A stretch of 64,000 nucleotides of DNA. Source: Prevotella sp. ne3005 (GTDB taxonomy: Bacteria; Bacteroidota; Bacteroidia; Bacteroidales; Bacteroidaceae). Positions within the stretch are counted from its first letter, which is position 1, and each line of letters opens with the position of its first letter. Where the stretch lies: the NCBI RefSeq assembly GCF_900110085.1, contig NZ_FOCK01000001.1, positions 434,001 to 498,000 of the forward strand. The letters are read 5' to 3'. Below are positions 18,498 to 27,468 of this stretch, piece after piece. Position numbers and translations under genes: made by a program. The notes beneath the pieces were generated by a model. The model was not told the origin of the DNA and did no database searches. It saw nothing but the letters and a program-made list of their open reading frames with translations.

Positions 18498-20438
18498 ATG
18501 GCAATAGATTTATTTGTACCCGGCCGTTTGTGTTTGTTTGGAGAGCACACGGACTGGGCAGGAAAATACCGCACGATGAATGCGGATATCGTTCCTGGCG
18601 CATCGATTGTGACAGGTATCGAGCAGGGTATCTATGCAGAGGTGGAGAAGAGTTCTATATTCGAGATGTATAGCGAGGCTCCGGAGATCAGTGATGTCTG
18701 GCAGGACTTTGCCTGCAGGATGAATGAGACGGAACTGAAAAATGTGGCGAAGAGTGGAAGTTTTTTCTGCTACTGTGCCGGCGTGGCCTCGTATATGCTA
18801 GAATGGTATCAGGTGGGCGGCGTGAGAATCACACTGAAGCAGATGACGCTTCCTATGAAGAGCGGACTCTCATCGAGCGCAGCTATCTGTGTATTGGTGG
18901 CTCGCGCCTTTAACAAGCTCTACAACCTGAACCTGAACACAATGGGCGAGATGAATATCGCCTATCTGGGAGAGCTTCGCACATCATCACGCTGTGGTCG
19001 GTTGGATCAGGCCTGTGCCTTCGGCGTGAAGCCCAACCTGATGACCTTTGACGGTGATGAGGTGGAGGTGAAGACGCTGAATGTGAAGAAGCACCTCTAT
19101 TGGGTGTTCGCCGACCTCTGCGCTGAAAAGAACACCATCAAGATTCTGCGTGACCTGAACCGTGGTTTCCCTTTCGCATCGAACGAGATGGAGGAGAGGG
19201 AACAGAAAGCTCTTGGCGTGGACAACCAAAAGATTATCGACCTGGCCATCAAATATATGGCAGAGGGCGATGCCGAGGCTTTGGGTAAATTGATGATTGG
19301 GGCACAAACGCTCTTCGATCAGGCGGTGGCTCCGATGTGTCCAGAGGAACTGACATCGCCGAAATTGCATGAGGTGCTGGCTGATCCCATTATCAAGCAG
19401 TGGACATACGGTGGAAAGGGCGTTGGCTCACAGGGCGATGGCAGTATCCAGTTTTTGGCAAAGGATAAAGAATGCCAGCAGAAGGTGATAGATTATCTGA
19501 ACAGTCAGGGTATGAAAGCATACCCGCTGACGCTGAGGCCTGTACATGCTGTGAGAAAGGCTGTGATTCCTGTGGCAGGATTTGGCACGAGACTCTATCC
19601 TGCCACCAGGGCTATGAAGAAGGATTTCTTCCCGATTCCTGACAAGGATGGCATCGTGAAGCCTGTGATTCTCATTCTGCTTGAAGAATTGGTGAAAAGT
19701 GGTATTGAGGAGATTTGTTTGGTGCTTGGCTCAGAAGAGGAGCGCTTGCAGTATCGCGACTTCTTCGAGAACCCACTGCCGGAGGAGCATCTGAGGAAAC
19801 TGAATCCGGAGTTGCAGGAATATGAGAACCGCATACTGGCCATCGGCAAGAAACTTCGCTATGTATATCAGAAGGAGAAACGAGGCTTCGGCCATGCCGT
19901 GTATCAGGCGGTGGATTTTGCTAACAACGAGCCTGTACTGCTGTTGCTGGGTGACACACTCTACCGCAGTGAGACTGGCAAGCCTTGCGCCTTGCAGCTG
20001 ATAGAGAGGTACGAACAATATAACAAGCTGATGGTGGCCATCCACTCGATCCCATTGGCAGATGTGTCACACTATGGTATTCTGACAGGAACCTGGGAGG
20101 ACAAGAACGAAACGGAACTGAACATCTCGCAGATGAACGAGAAACCCAAGGCCAGCTATGCCGAGGAGTTTCTGGGTGTGAAATGCAAGGATGGCAGCAG
20201 GAAGTACATGTCTGTTTTTGGACAATATATCCTGACGCCAGAGGTGTTTGCTCAACTCCATCAAGATATCACGCAGAAGGAGATAGATGGAGACCATATA
20301 ACAGAGATTGAACTCACCTCGGCCCTCGACAAAGTGCGTGATAGGGAAGGCATGATAGGCGTGAAGCTACAAGGTCGCATGTACGATATGGGCAACTTCA
20401 ATGCCTTCAGCCATTGTGTGGCAGAGTTTGCAAAATAA
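18498..20438 (+). CDS. GHMP sugar kinase fused to sugar nucleotidyltransferase
   Basis: 646 residues, two enzymes in one chain. Residues 1-345: GHMP kinase with VPGRLCLFGEHTDWAG (motif 1, galactokinase-like GEHTD), MKSGLSSSAAICVLVARAF (phosphate loop) and GGKGVGSQGDGSIQFL (motif 3). Residues 353-646: nucleotidyltransferase of the GalU/UDP-sugar type, with VIPVAGFGTRLYPATRAMKK, a LLLGDTLY catalytic segment and MNEKPKASYAEEF. The pair would phosphorylate a free sugar at C1 and then activate it, a salvage route. The domain order is the reverse of Bacteroides Fkp (nucleotidyltransferase first). Substrate is unknown; arabinose, galacturonate or galactose are candidates only. Confidence 0.75.
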   Translation: MAIDLFVPGRLCLFGEHTDWAGKYRTMNADIVPGASIVTGIEQGIYAEVEKSSIFEMYSEAPEISDVWQDFACRMNETELKNVAKSGSFFCYCAGVASYMLEWYQVGGVRITLKQMTLPMKSGLSSSAAICVLVARAFNKLYNLNLNTMGEMNIAYLGELRTSSRCGRLDQACAFGVKPNLMTFDGDEVEVKTLNVKKHLYWVFADLCAEKNTIKILRDLNRGFPFASNEMEEREQKALGVDNQKIIDLAIKYMAEGDAEALGKLMIGAQTLFDQAVAPMCPEELTSPKLHEVLADPIIKQWTYGGKGVGSQGDGSIQFLAKDKECQQKVIDYLNSQGMKAYPLTLRPVHAVRKAVIPVAGFGTRLYPATRAMKKDFFPIPDKDGIVKPVILILLEELVKSGIEEICLVLGSEEERLQYRDFFENPLPEEHLRKLNPELQEYENRILAIGKKLRYVYQKEKRGFGHAVYQAVDFANNEPVLLLLGDTLYRSETGKPCALQLIERYEQYNKLMVAIHSIPLADVSHYGILTGTWEDKNETELNISQMNEKPKASYAEEFLGVKCKDGSRKYMSVFGQYILTPEVFAQLHQDITQKEIDGDHITEIELTSALDKVRDREGMIGVKLQGRMYDMGNFNAFSHCVAEFAK

Positions 20439-20453
20439 AAAAACAAAATAGCA

Positions 20454-21863
20454 ATGAGTAGCAATAACCAATCTAACAATCTGATCAAGTGGATGATCAT
20501 CATAGGTGACCTGATCATCATGAATATTCTCTTGCTGGCTTTTACTAATTGGCATCCCCAGGCTGAGACGTGGAGCAGAAGCTGTAAGATTATGGTGATA
20601 CTGGTGTGCAACCTGACACTGGTGATGAGTGAGTTTAAATTCTATACGGTGATTCATCGGCGACTGGTGTCAAGTGCTGATATCCTCAGGCGAATCGTAT
20701 GGCTTACCGTGGTACAGGCAGTACTGGCATATCTGTTCTTGAAGGTTTTGGACTATATGCTGCCTGTAGGTTGGTTCTTGTTTGCCCTGGGTACAACCTT
20801 TTTCTTGGTGCTGAGTTTCGTGAGGCTGTTCGAACGCTGGCTGGTGAAACTGTATCGCAAGGCTGGTGGGAACTTCAGGACGGTCACCCTGATTGGCTCA
20901 GACACGGAACTCCTGAATGTATATGACCGACTGATGAAAGATCCGACAAGAGGATACAAAGTGTACGGTTATTATGGCGACGAGATTGACGGGGCAGAAG
21001 GGATCATGAAGCGCCTAGGCTCGCTGGAGGATGTGACGGACAATCTGAATACACCCGAGAACTTGAAGCTGGGCGACGACGTTTATGTGTGTCTCTCGCG
21101 GCGTCAGCCCGAGATTGTGAAACGGATATCAAGAATGTGTGATGCTAAAGTGAATCGCTTCTTTTACGTACCTGTGTCGGTGGAGTCGATGGGTATCAGT
21201 CTGAAACGCGAGCTTCTAGACGACATGGAGGTTTATACCACCTATGAGAATCCCCTTCAGAACCCTGTGAACAAACTGGAGAAAAGACTGTTTGACATAG
21301 TATTCTCTATCGGAGCATTGCTGTGTATACTGCCTTTCCTGCCTATTATCGCACTGATCATCAAGATTCAAAGCCCGAAGGGCCCCGTGTTCTTCAAACA
21401 GCCGAGAACTGGACTCGACGGCAAGAATTTCTATTGCTATAAGTTCCGCTCCATGCATCCCAACAAGGACGAGTCGGGAGCGAAGCAGGCTACGAAGGAC
21501 GATCCGAGGAAATTCCCCTTTGGCAATTTCATGAGAAAAGCCAGTGTGGACGAACTGCCACAGTTCTGGAATGTACTGAAGGGTGATATGTCGGTTGTAG
21601 GGCCAAGACCTCACCCTATAGTCATCAATGAGAAATACACGGAGCTGATAGACAAGTACATGGCGCGTCACTTTGTAAAACCGGGATTAACGGGATGGGC
21701 TCAGGTAACAGGATTCCGTGGAGAGACCGAGGAATTGTGGCAGATGGAAGGACGCGTGAAGAAAGATATCTGGTATATGGAACATTGGGACTTCTGGTTG
21801 GATATCAGAATCCTATGGATGACAGTGAAGCAAATTGTGACGCATGATGAACAGGCATATTAA
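20454..21863 (+). CDS. Undecaprenyl-phosphate sugar phosphotransferase (WcaJ/WbaP-like initiating enzyme)
   Basis: 469 residues. Four hydrophobic segments in the first 135 residues, a central CoA-binding-like domain (TVTLIGSDTELLNVYDRL), one more membrane segment near 275-305 (KRLFDIVFSIGALLCILPFL), then the conserved phosphoglycosyltransferase catalytic domain: FYCYKFRSMHPNKDESGAKQ, DELPQFWNVLKGDMSVVGPRPHP. It transfers a sugar 1-phosphate to undecaprenyl phosphate and starts repeat-unit synthesis for this locus. Its 3' end overlaps the next gene by 20 bases. A shorter, one-domain counterpart is at 23790. Confidence 0.9.
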   Translation: MSSNNQSNNLIKWMIIIGDLIIMNILLLAFTNWHPQAETWSRSCKIMVILVCNLTLVMSEFKFYTVIHRRLVSSADILRRIVWLTVVQAVLAYLFLKVLDYMLPVGWFLFALGTTFFLVLSFVRLFERWLVKLYRKAGGNFRTVTLIGSDTELLNVYDRLMKDPTRGYKVYGYYGDEIDGAEGIMKRLGSLEDVTDNLNTPENLKLGDDVYVCLSRRQPEIVKRISRMCDAKVNRFFYVPVSVESMGISLKRELLDDMEVYTTYENPLQNPVNKLEKRLFDIVFSIGALLCILPFLPIIALIIKIQSPKGPVFFKQPRTGLDGKNFYCYKFRSMHPNKDESGAKQATKDDPRKFPFGNFMRKASVDELPQFWNVLKGDMSVVGPRPHPIVINEKYTELIDKYMARHFVKPGLTGWAQVTGFRGETEELWQMEGRVKKDIWYMEHWDFWLDIRILWMTVKQIVTHDEQAY

Positions 21864-23640
21864 TATAAGATTTTTTGGGGTGGTTGCTGCCTGCTGGACG
21901 ATGTCTGTTGCCGCGAAGGCGCAGGTGTTTGAACCTGGGGATGAACCAAGAACCGTGAGAACTGGAGGGTTCTGGGAGGACTGGTTTGTGCAGGCAGGCT
22001 TGGACATGACACTGCAGAATCCATACGGGTATGATTTTTCGAAGGTGTTCCCTAACGGAAAAACGTTTGGTCTGGATCTGGCCGTTGGTAAGTGGTTTTC
22101 TCATCAGGTGGGCTTCCGAGGGAAGTTTAACTGGGAAAACAAGTTACCGTTGTTGGAGAATGAACATGCTAATTGGTTGGCTCCGTTTGACCAACCGGGG
22201 GTGAATCGGGAAAAAGGTGGATATATTGCCTTTTATGGTGATGCCCTGTTCAATCTGCATAATTTCTTCGGGACATATCGAACAGACAGGAAATGGAATG
22301 CAAGCCTTTATCCGAGGATTGGAGTGAATTATAACTTTGGAGTTAGCAAGGGTTCGTTGCTGGCAGGTATTGGTGTGCTGAACACGTATCGGATAAGTGA
22401 TAGGTGGAGCGTATATGGAGACATCGCCTATATCATGACGGGCGGTGGATTCGTTGGTAAGGAATCGAGGGCTGATACTGGTACGGGAAGCAATTCCAAC
22501 GGTTATTTGACTATAGGTTTGGGCGCCCAGATCGAGCTAGGAAAAGTTGGCTCTAAGGAGCTAGGGACAAAGGCCCCGTTGAATCACGTGCTGACGAATG
22601 GGATCTGGGATAACTGGTTCGTGCAGGCAGGACTGGATATGAGTCTGATGAATCCATACGGATGTAACTTTGGAAAGGTGATACCGAAGGGTATGACGTT
22701 CGGACTGAATGGAGCTATGGGAAAATGGTTTACGCCAGAGTATGGAGTGAAGGTGCGTGTGCAGTGGGACAATGGACTGATTCCAAACAATGGCTTGGAA
22801 TGGGTGGCACCAGCAGATGATCCGAAAGAAAATTATAAGAAAGGCGGACTGGCTACAGTGGCGATAGATGCCATGCTGAACCTGACGAATGCGCTTTCAG
22901 GCTATGACCCAGAGAGGAAATGGCATACCTCGGCCTATCTAAGGATGGGTATCATCACACAGTTTGTGGAAGGGTCTGCATCGCCGCTAGCTGGTATTGG
23001 TTTGGAAGAAACGTATCGACTGAATGACCGTATGAGCCTGTTTGGGGCTGTGGGTTATCAGGTATCGACCAGTGAAGGTATGGGCTACGGCTTTACAGGC
23101 ATGGAGGATACTGCGGGCAGTAATGGCTTCTTTGACATTGACTTCGGTATCCGCTACGACATCAGCAGGAATCAGTTTTATCGCGATGCGGAGTCGAAGC
23201 GGAAGGCCTATGCACAGCCTCTGACGGGACATAACTGGCCGCGTTTTGCTGTGAATACTGTCGCATCCGTAGGAGTTGCCTATATCGGAAAGACGGCGCT
23301 GAAGGCGGTGGTGAATGAGGAAAGGCCGGACCATTCGGATAATAAATCGTTCCCCTCAGGCCATGCTGCGATGGCTTTTGCTGCAGCGAGATCGATAGAT
23401 AAGGAGTTCAGGAAGGACTGTATATGGATTCCGATTGCTGGCTATGCTGCAGCCACGGCTGTGGGCGTGGAGCGAGTGGTGAATGATCATCATCATTGGT
23501 ATGACGTGGTGGCTGGGGCTGCGCTTGGCTTTGGTGCAGCGGAGCTAACATGGTGGGCGAGTGACCAATTATTGGGTAAAGGAAATCGTGTTGCCGTTGG
23601 CACCAGTGGGAATACTGTGGATGTGGTGTATAATTTCTGA
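21844..23640 (+). CDS. Two tandem outer-membrane-barrel-like domains fused to a PAP2 phosphatase
   Basis: 598 residues with a signal peptide (cleavage probably after AAKAQ, about residue 27). Residues 40-233 and 250-443 are a tandem duplication: both start with G-[FI]-W-[ED]-[DN]-WFVQAGLDM, then NPYG and K[TM]TFGL...GKWF, and both look like short beta-barrels rich in alternating aromatic strands. Residues 463-580 form a PAP2 lipid phosphatase: K-x6-RP at 487-495, PSGH at 504-507, and R-x5-H-x3-D at 544-554, so the catalytic residues are present. A role in dephosphorylating undecaprenyl pyrophosphate or a lipid A phosphate at the cell surface is inference. It is the last gene of the operon. 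Confidence 0.75.
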   Translation: MMNRHINIRFFGVVAACWTMSVAAKAQVFEPGDEPRTVRTGGFWEDWFVQAGLDMTLQNPYGYDFSKVFPNGKTFGLDLAVGKWFSHQVGFRGKFNWENKLPLLENEHANWLAPFDQPGVNREKGGYIAFYGDALFNLHNFFGTYRTDRKWNASLYPRIGVNYNFGVSKGSLLAGIGVLNTYRISDRWSVYGDIAYIMTGGGFVGKESRADTGTGSNSNGYLTIGLGAQIELGKVGSKELGTKAPLNHVLTNGIWDNWFVQAGLDMSLMNPYGCNFGKVIPKGMTFGLNGAMGKWFTPEYGVKVRVQWDNGLIPNNGLEWVAPADDPKENYKKGGLATVAIDAMLNLTNALSGYDPERKWHTSAYLRMGIITQFVEGSASPLAGIGLEETYRLNDRMSLFGAVGYQVSTSEGMGYGFTGMEDTAGSNGFFDIDFGIRYDISRNQFYRDAESKRKAYAQPLTGHNWPRFAVNTVASVGVAYIGKTALKAVVNEERPDHSDNKSFPSGHAAMAFAAARSIDKEFRKDCIWIPIAGYAAATAVGVERVVNDHHHWYDVVAGAALGFGAAELTWWASDQLLGKGNRVAVGTSGNTVDVVYNF

Positions 23641-23681
23641 ATTTACCAAGAGGGTATAAACCCTATTGCAGACAAATAACG

Positions 23682-23712
23682 AAAATGAGCAACCGTTGGT
23701 TGCTCATTTTTT
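23682..23712. terminator. Bidirectional rho-independent terminator
   Basis: A perfect 13-bp stem (AAAATGAGCAACC, loop GTT) at 23682-23710 followed by T residues on the plus strand and preceded by A residues in a pattern that gives a T-rich tail on the minus strand. It sits between two convergent operons and can end both. Confidence 0.88.
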
Positions 23713-23789
23713 CACTTTGATGTAAGTATTTGTAGAAATACATGTAGTAATTCACTTATCGTGACTAATAGTCTTACAAAGAATCCTTC

Positions 23790-24464
23790 CTAAAATTTCT
23801 TACCAAACACAATATTAAGGAATGTCTTTGTAAGAATCTTTGCATCCATCAACCACGAACGATGCTCTAGATAAAATAAGTCATAGCGTAGGCGACGAAC
23901 CATCTTCTCCACAGTGTCTGTATATCCATTATACAAGGTAGCATAACTGGTCACACCAGGCCTAATCTGATACAGCATATAATAACGTGGATCTACCTCT
24001 TCTATCTGCTTGATATAGAATTCGCGTTCAGGTCTCGGCCCGATGAAAGCCATATCCCCGCGAAACACATTCCATAGCTGGGGCAACTCGTCGAGGTGAT
24101 GCGCCCTCAGAAACCTACCAATCTTTGTTAGTCGAGGGTCTACCTTCTCACCTTTGAATAGTGCCGGTCCAGATTTCTCTGCATCCAGTCGCATCGACCT
24201 GAACTTATAAATATTAAACGGCCTGCCAAAGCGTCCGATTCGTTCTTGCTTAAAGATTGCTGGACCACCATCCTCCCTCTTTACCGCGATGTAGCAGAAA
24301 AGGAATAGTGGCGAAAAAATGACCAACGCAAAACCAGCCGAAATACAATCCAATACACGCTTCACGTTTCTTTCAAACGCATTCATTCCATCTGGAATAA
24401 ATCTTACATTTTCTTTCTTTTCCATATTATTATGTTTCTCGTTTAACTCAATTTTAGAACTCAT
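23790..24464 (-). CDS. Bacterial sugar transferase (undecaprenyl-phosphate phosphoglycosyltransferase)
   Basis: 224 residues, the minimal catalytic domain only. One membrane segment (VLDCISAGFALVIFSPLFLF, about 37-60) followed by KQERIGRFGRPFNIYKFRSM, DELPQLWNVFRGDMAFIGPRPER and IRPGVTSYATLY. Members include PglC, WbaP C-terminus and EpsL. It is the last gene of the second polysaccharide operon and should prime that locus's glycan, distinct from the larger enzyme at 20454. The start could instead be an internal ATG (MEKKENVRF, 24425). Terminator at 23.69 kb lies downstream. Confidence 0.88.
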   Translation of the reverse strand: MSSKIELNEKHNNMEKKENVRFIPDGMNAFERNVKRVLDCISAGFALVIFSPLFLFCYIAVKREDGGPAIFKQERIGRFGRPFNIYKFRSMRLDAEKSGPALFKGEKVDPRLTKIGRFLRAHHLDELPQLWNVFRGDMAFIGPRPEREFYIKQIEEVDPRYYMLYQIRPGVTSYATLYNGYTDTVEKMVRRLRYDLFYLEHRSWLMDAKILTKTFLNIVFGKKF

Positions 24465-24625
24465 TTTCAGAATTTAGTTTTCAGCCTCTAATAAATAAAT
24501 TGCAGTACCATGCATGGGAACTTCATCATAGTTTCTTTGGGATAAAGATGAAAGAATTTCAATGATTGAATCATCAGCTTATACCCCGTTTGGATACTAT
24601 GAGAAAGTCCCGGATTTGCCATTGG

Positions 24626-25440
24626 TTATAAATTCCTGCCAAAGTTGCCCATCTTAATGAAGTCAGCGAGTATCATCCGTCCATATCTCCTATTAGAATC
24701 ATGCATATCAAATCGGAATTCTTCTTTTGACAGTCCCAAGTAATCAACTAATATAGAACCTACAGATATATAAGCTTTCATCAGCCCCAAATGGTGCAAA
24801 TGAGTCTTTTGTAGTTTATAGTCTATTTGCCCATAGTAAAAGTATATGCACATCATCCAATCGCAAAGATGCCTTAAGCTCACCCCTGAACTAATTCATG
24901 CTCCATAAGTGCGTTCCAATATTTCGAATATCTCGGGTAATAAGACTTTAACAACTCGTGATATAATTCATATAATACATCGTTGATAACAAATTCAGAA
25001 TGCTTCTCAAATGTATCCAAATGCAATTCCGTGTTTAAAAACTTCTTTATCAGCTCCTCTGCAGAATTAGTATTCCCATTCCAAATAAGGAAATCCACAT
25101 CACCTGGCATTCTAGCCTCTGGGACGGGGTATCATTGTGCAGCAACCTGCCCTTTTACCATTAAACATTCAACTTTATGGTTTCGTAATAATGCGAATAA
25201 TCTAATAATTTCTGCATTAATTTGATAGTTCCTTCTTTGGGTATATACTACTTCGGTCATAGCATTAGATACAGTATCAGATCCTTTTAAGCCTTCATAA
25301 TCTAAAAGTTATTTAAAACACACCTTGTAGGCATTGCTCTTTCGACAAGGATATAATTTTATCTGCTTGCTCTTGACTATATAGTACCCTTAAATCACCG
25401 CTCCATAATAAAAAACGCAGGATTTATAAAAATAAATCTA
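24626..25440 (-). pseudogene. Decayed nucleotidyltransferase family gene (NTP_transf_5-like)
   Basis: The minus strand carries pieces of one protein in shifted frames. Reading from the 5' side: FLLWSGDLRVLYSQEQADK, a frame change, then LLDYEGLKGSDTVSNAM and onward to VECLMVKGQVAAQ, an in-frame TGA near 25132, YPVPEARMPGDVDFLIW, and after another shift LRHLCDWMMCIYF...LHHLGLMKAY up to MILADFIKMGNFGRNL. The order and the GDVDFLIW / RHLCDW motifs match the uncharacterised nucleotidyltransferases found in Bacteroidales capsule loci. At least two frameshifts and one stop make it non-functional. Boundaries are approximate. Between 24465 and 24625 I see nothing. Confidence 0.7.
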
Positions 25441-25526
25441 TTTATCCTTCTTGCATAAAATCTGATTATAGCATTCAGATCTTTATCGTTCTCTTGATGA
25501 AGAAAAATGGTATAGATACCGGATTT

Positions 25527-26813
25527 TTACTTTATGAGCCCTTTGACCAATTTGATCAAACTACCATCAATATTTGTCTTAACAAGGAAACACCCTTTGC
25601 ATCCCGCATTTCTACCAGCCTCAAGATCTCTCCCAGTGTCACCAACCATGATTGACTGACTTAAGTCAATATTAAAATCTTGTGCAGCATGGAACAGTAA
25701 GCCTGGCTTAGGTTTCCTACAATCGCAGTCAAACTTATACTCAGGTCTTTCTCCCTCAAATCCTTTGTCTGGATGATGAGGGCAGATATATAGGCCATCA
25801 ATATATGCACCATCCTTACCAAGGAGCGTTTCCATCTTTCTGTGTATTTCATGGAGCTCTTCCCATGACACTTCTCCACGCGCAATCACGGGCTGATTCG
25901 TGACGACAATCGCTAAATAACCACTTTGGTTAATTTGCTTTATTGCCTCAGAAACCCCATCAATTAACTCGAAATCATCAATGTTTCTTAGAAAACCAAC
26001 ATATTTGTTGATAGTTCCATCACGATCTAAGAAAATAGCTTTCTGTCTGTTTCTAAGATTCTTGGCTTGAACGACTCCGTTCTTAAAGTCTGCTTCTACC
26101 TGATGGAAACGTTCTGGAGTACCCATGTCCTTCACATACTCCGGACTATCATAACAGAACATCTTTCCTGTTCCACATAGTGGTTTGAGAACCTGACGAT
26201 CCAAATCCACCTTGTCTTTGGGGTAACCCGTCAATGGGTCTGTGTCAAAATACTCTAGACTTAGTTCCAAAACCTTCGGATCGACCACATGAAGTCCGGC
26301 GTTTACTCGATTATTGTACCATTTTGGACGTTCATCCTCCTTGCTAAGCCACTTCTCAACTTGTCCATCATTGTCAGCAATTATCAACCCACTATCGTAA
26401 GGATGAGAATTTGGATGAGTGAATAGTGTTACAAAGCCTTCATGTTTCTTATGGAAGGCAAGCATTCGATTAAAATCTACATCAAAGGCAGCATCAGCAT
26501 TTAGAAGAAAAAAGGGCTCTTCGCCAATCTTATCCCTCAACTGGAATAAAGCACCCGCATTTCCAAGAGGAGTTTCTTCTACAAAATAATCAATTTTCAC
26601 GCCTAACTTGCTGCCATCGCCAAAATACGCGATGATCTTATCTGCAAGATAGCTTACTGTTAGAATCAAATCATTGAACCCCTGAGATGCAAGCGACCTG
26701 ATTTCTCTTTCAAGAATAGGCATACCATCAACAGGAATCAACGGTTTAGGGATATCAGGGAAAAGCTCAGCGATACGAGTTCCTCGTCCGCCTGCCATTA
26801 TTACGACTTTCAT
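25527..26813 (-). CDS. HddC-GmhB fusion, second copy
   Basis: 428 residues. Residues 1-235: nucleotidyltransferase with MKVVIMAGGRGTRIAELFPD, GNAGALFQL and FFLLNADAAFDVDF. Residues 245-428: HAD phosphatase with AIFLDRDGTINKYVGFL, CPHHPDKG...CDCRKPKPG (Zn loop) and IMVGDTGRDLEAGRNAG. Same domain order as the copy at 9951 but diverged along the whole length, so not a recent duplication. Overlaps gmhA by four bases. It should supply GDP-D-glycero-D-manno-heptose to the second locus. Downstream the operon runs into the pseudogene and the initiating transferase. Confidence 0.85.
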   Translation of the reverse strand: MKVVIMAGGRGTRIAELFPDIPKPLIPVDGMPILEREIRSLASQGFNDLILTVSYLADKIIAYFGDGSKLGVKIDYFVEETPLGNAGALFQLRDKIGEEPFFLLNADAAFDVDFNRMLAFHKKHEGFVTLFTHPNSHPYDSGLIIADNDGQVEKWLSKEDERPKWYNNRVNAGLHVVDPKVLELSLEYFDTDPLTGYPKDKVDLDRQVLKPLCGTGKMFCYDSPEYVKDMGTPERFHQVEADFKNGVVQAKNLRNRQKAIFLDRDGTINKYVGFLRNIDDFELIDGVSEAIKQINQSGYLAIVVTNQPVIARGEVSWEELHEIHRKMETLLGKDGAYIDGLYICPHHPDKGFEGERPEYKFDCDCRKPKPGLLFHAAQDFNIDLSQSIMVGDTGRDLEAGRNAGCKGCFLVKTNIDGSLIKLVKGLIK

Positions 26814-27457
26814 ACACCAAAGAATTTATCTTCCAACATCAGACACAAACAATGGTACACAGGCAGGTGCAACTCCTGTATTTTATAAGTCTCGGTCTCG
26901 GGTACGCGAATGCATACATCTGCGTACTTCATCAGTTTGTTCTCTTTAGCACCAGTAAGGCCAATCACCTTCAGGCCTTTAGCCTTAGCATTGACAGCCG
27001 CATAAAGCACGTTCTTGCTATTGCCAGAGGTCGAGATACCCAAGAACACGTCTCCGGGCTTTCCATAACCATTTACCTGTTGAGCAAATACTAGTTCAGG
27101 AACTGCATCGTTCATGTAGGCTGTCTGGAGAGAGGAATGGCCAGTAAGAGATATAGCAGGGAGTGCTCCTTGTAGGTGCTCAGCAAGAATTTGTCCAAGA
27201 TCGGGGTCAATCTCTTTCAGAACGGCTGCATGGTCGCCATAAACCTTGCGCTTCAGTTTGAACTCCTTCATCAACTCACCTACAATATGTTCAGAGTCTG
27301 ATGCAGAGCCTCCATTGCCGCAAACTAGGAGTTTGCGACCATTGCTATATGCTTCCTCTAATAAGCCGTATGCCTTTATGATGTCCTCGCGGCAAACGGT
27401 AAGCTTGGAATAGCGGTCAATCAGATGATTGAGATGAACTTCTATTTTACTTCCCAT
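26810..27457 (-). CDS. gmhA: Sedoheptulose 7-phosphate isomerase (GmhA), second copy
   Basis: 215 residues. SIS-domain loops LLVCGNGGSASDSEHIVGEL and LGISTSGNSKNVLYAA; YKIQELHLPVYHCLCLMLED holds the His-rich C-terminal site. It is nearly 30 residues longer than the copy at 12232, with an insert after the first loop (LKRKVYGDHAAVLKEIDPDLG). This form resembles GmhA of Gram-negative GDP-heptose gene sets. A DnaA-associated DiaA protein would look similar, but the flanking hddA and hddC-gmhB fix the role. It lies 11 bases from hddA. Confidence 0.87.
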   Translation of the reverse strand: MGSKIEVHLNHLIDRYSKLTVCREDIIKAYGLLEEAYSNGRKLLVCGNGGSASDSEHIVGELMKEFKLKRKVYGDHAAVLKEIDPDLGQILAEHLQGALPAISLTGHSSLQTAYMNDAVPELVFAQQVNGYGKPGDVFLGISTSGNSKNVLYAAVNAKAKGLKVIGLTGAKENKLMKYADVCIRVPETETYKIQELHLPVYHCLCLMLEDKFFGV

Positions 27458-27468
27458 AATGATTTGTA

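Noticed and set aside
25395..25526. Minus-strand frame GIYTIFLHQENDKDLNAIIRF next to the hddC-gmhB stop
   Set aside because: About 43 codons without a start codon and unlike any protein I know; probably debris joined to the decayed nucleotidyltransferase.
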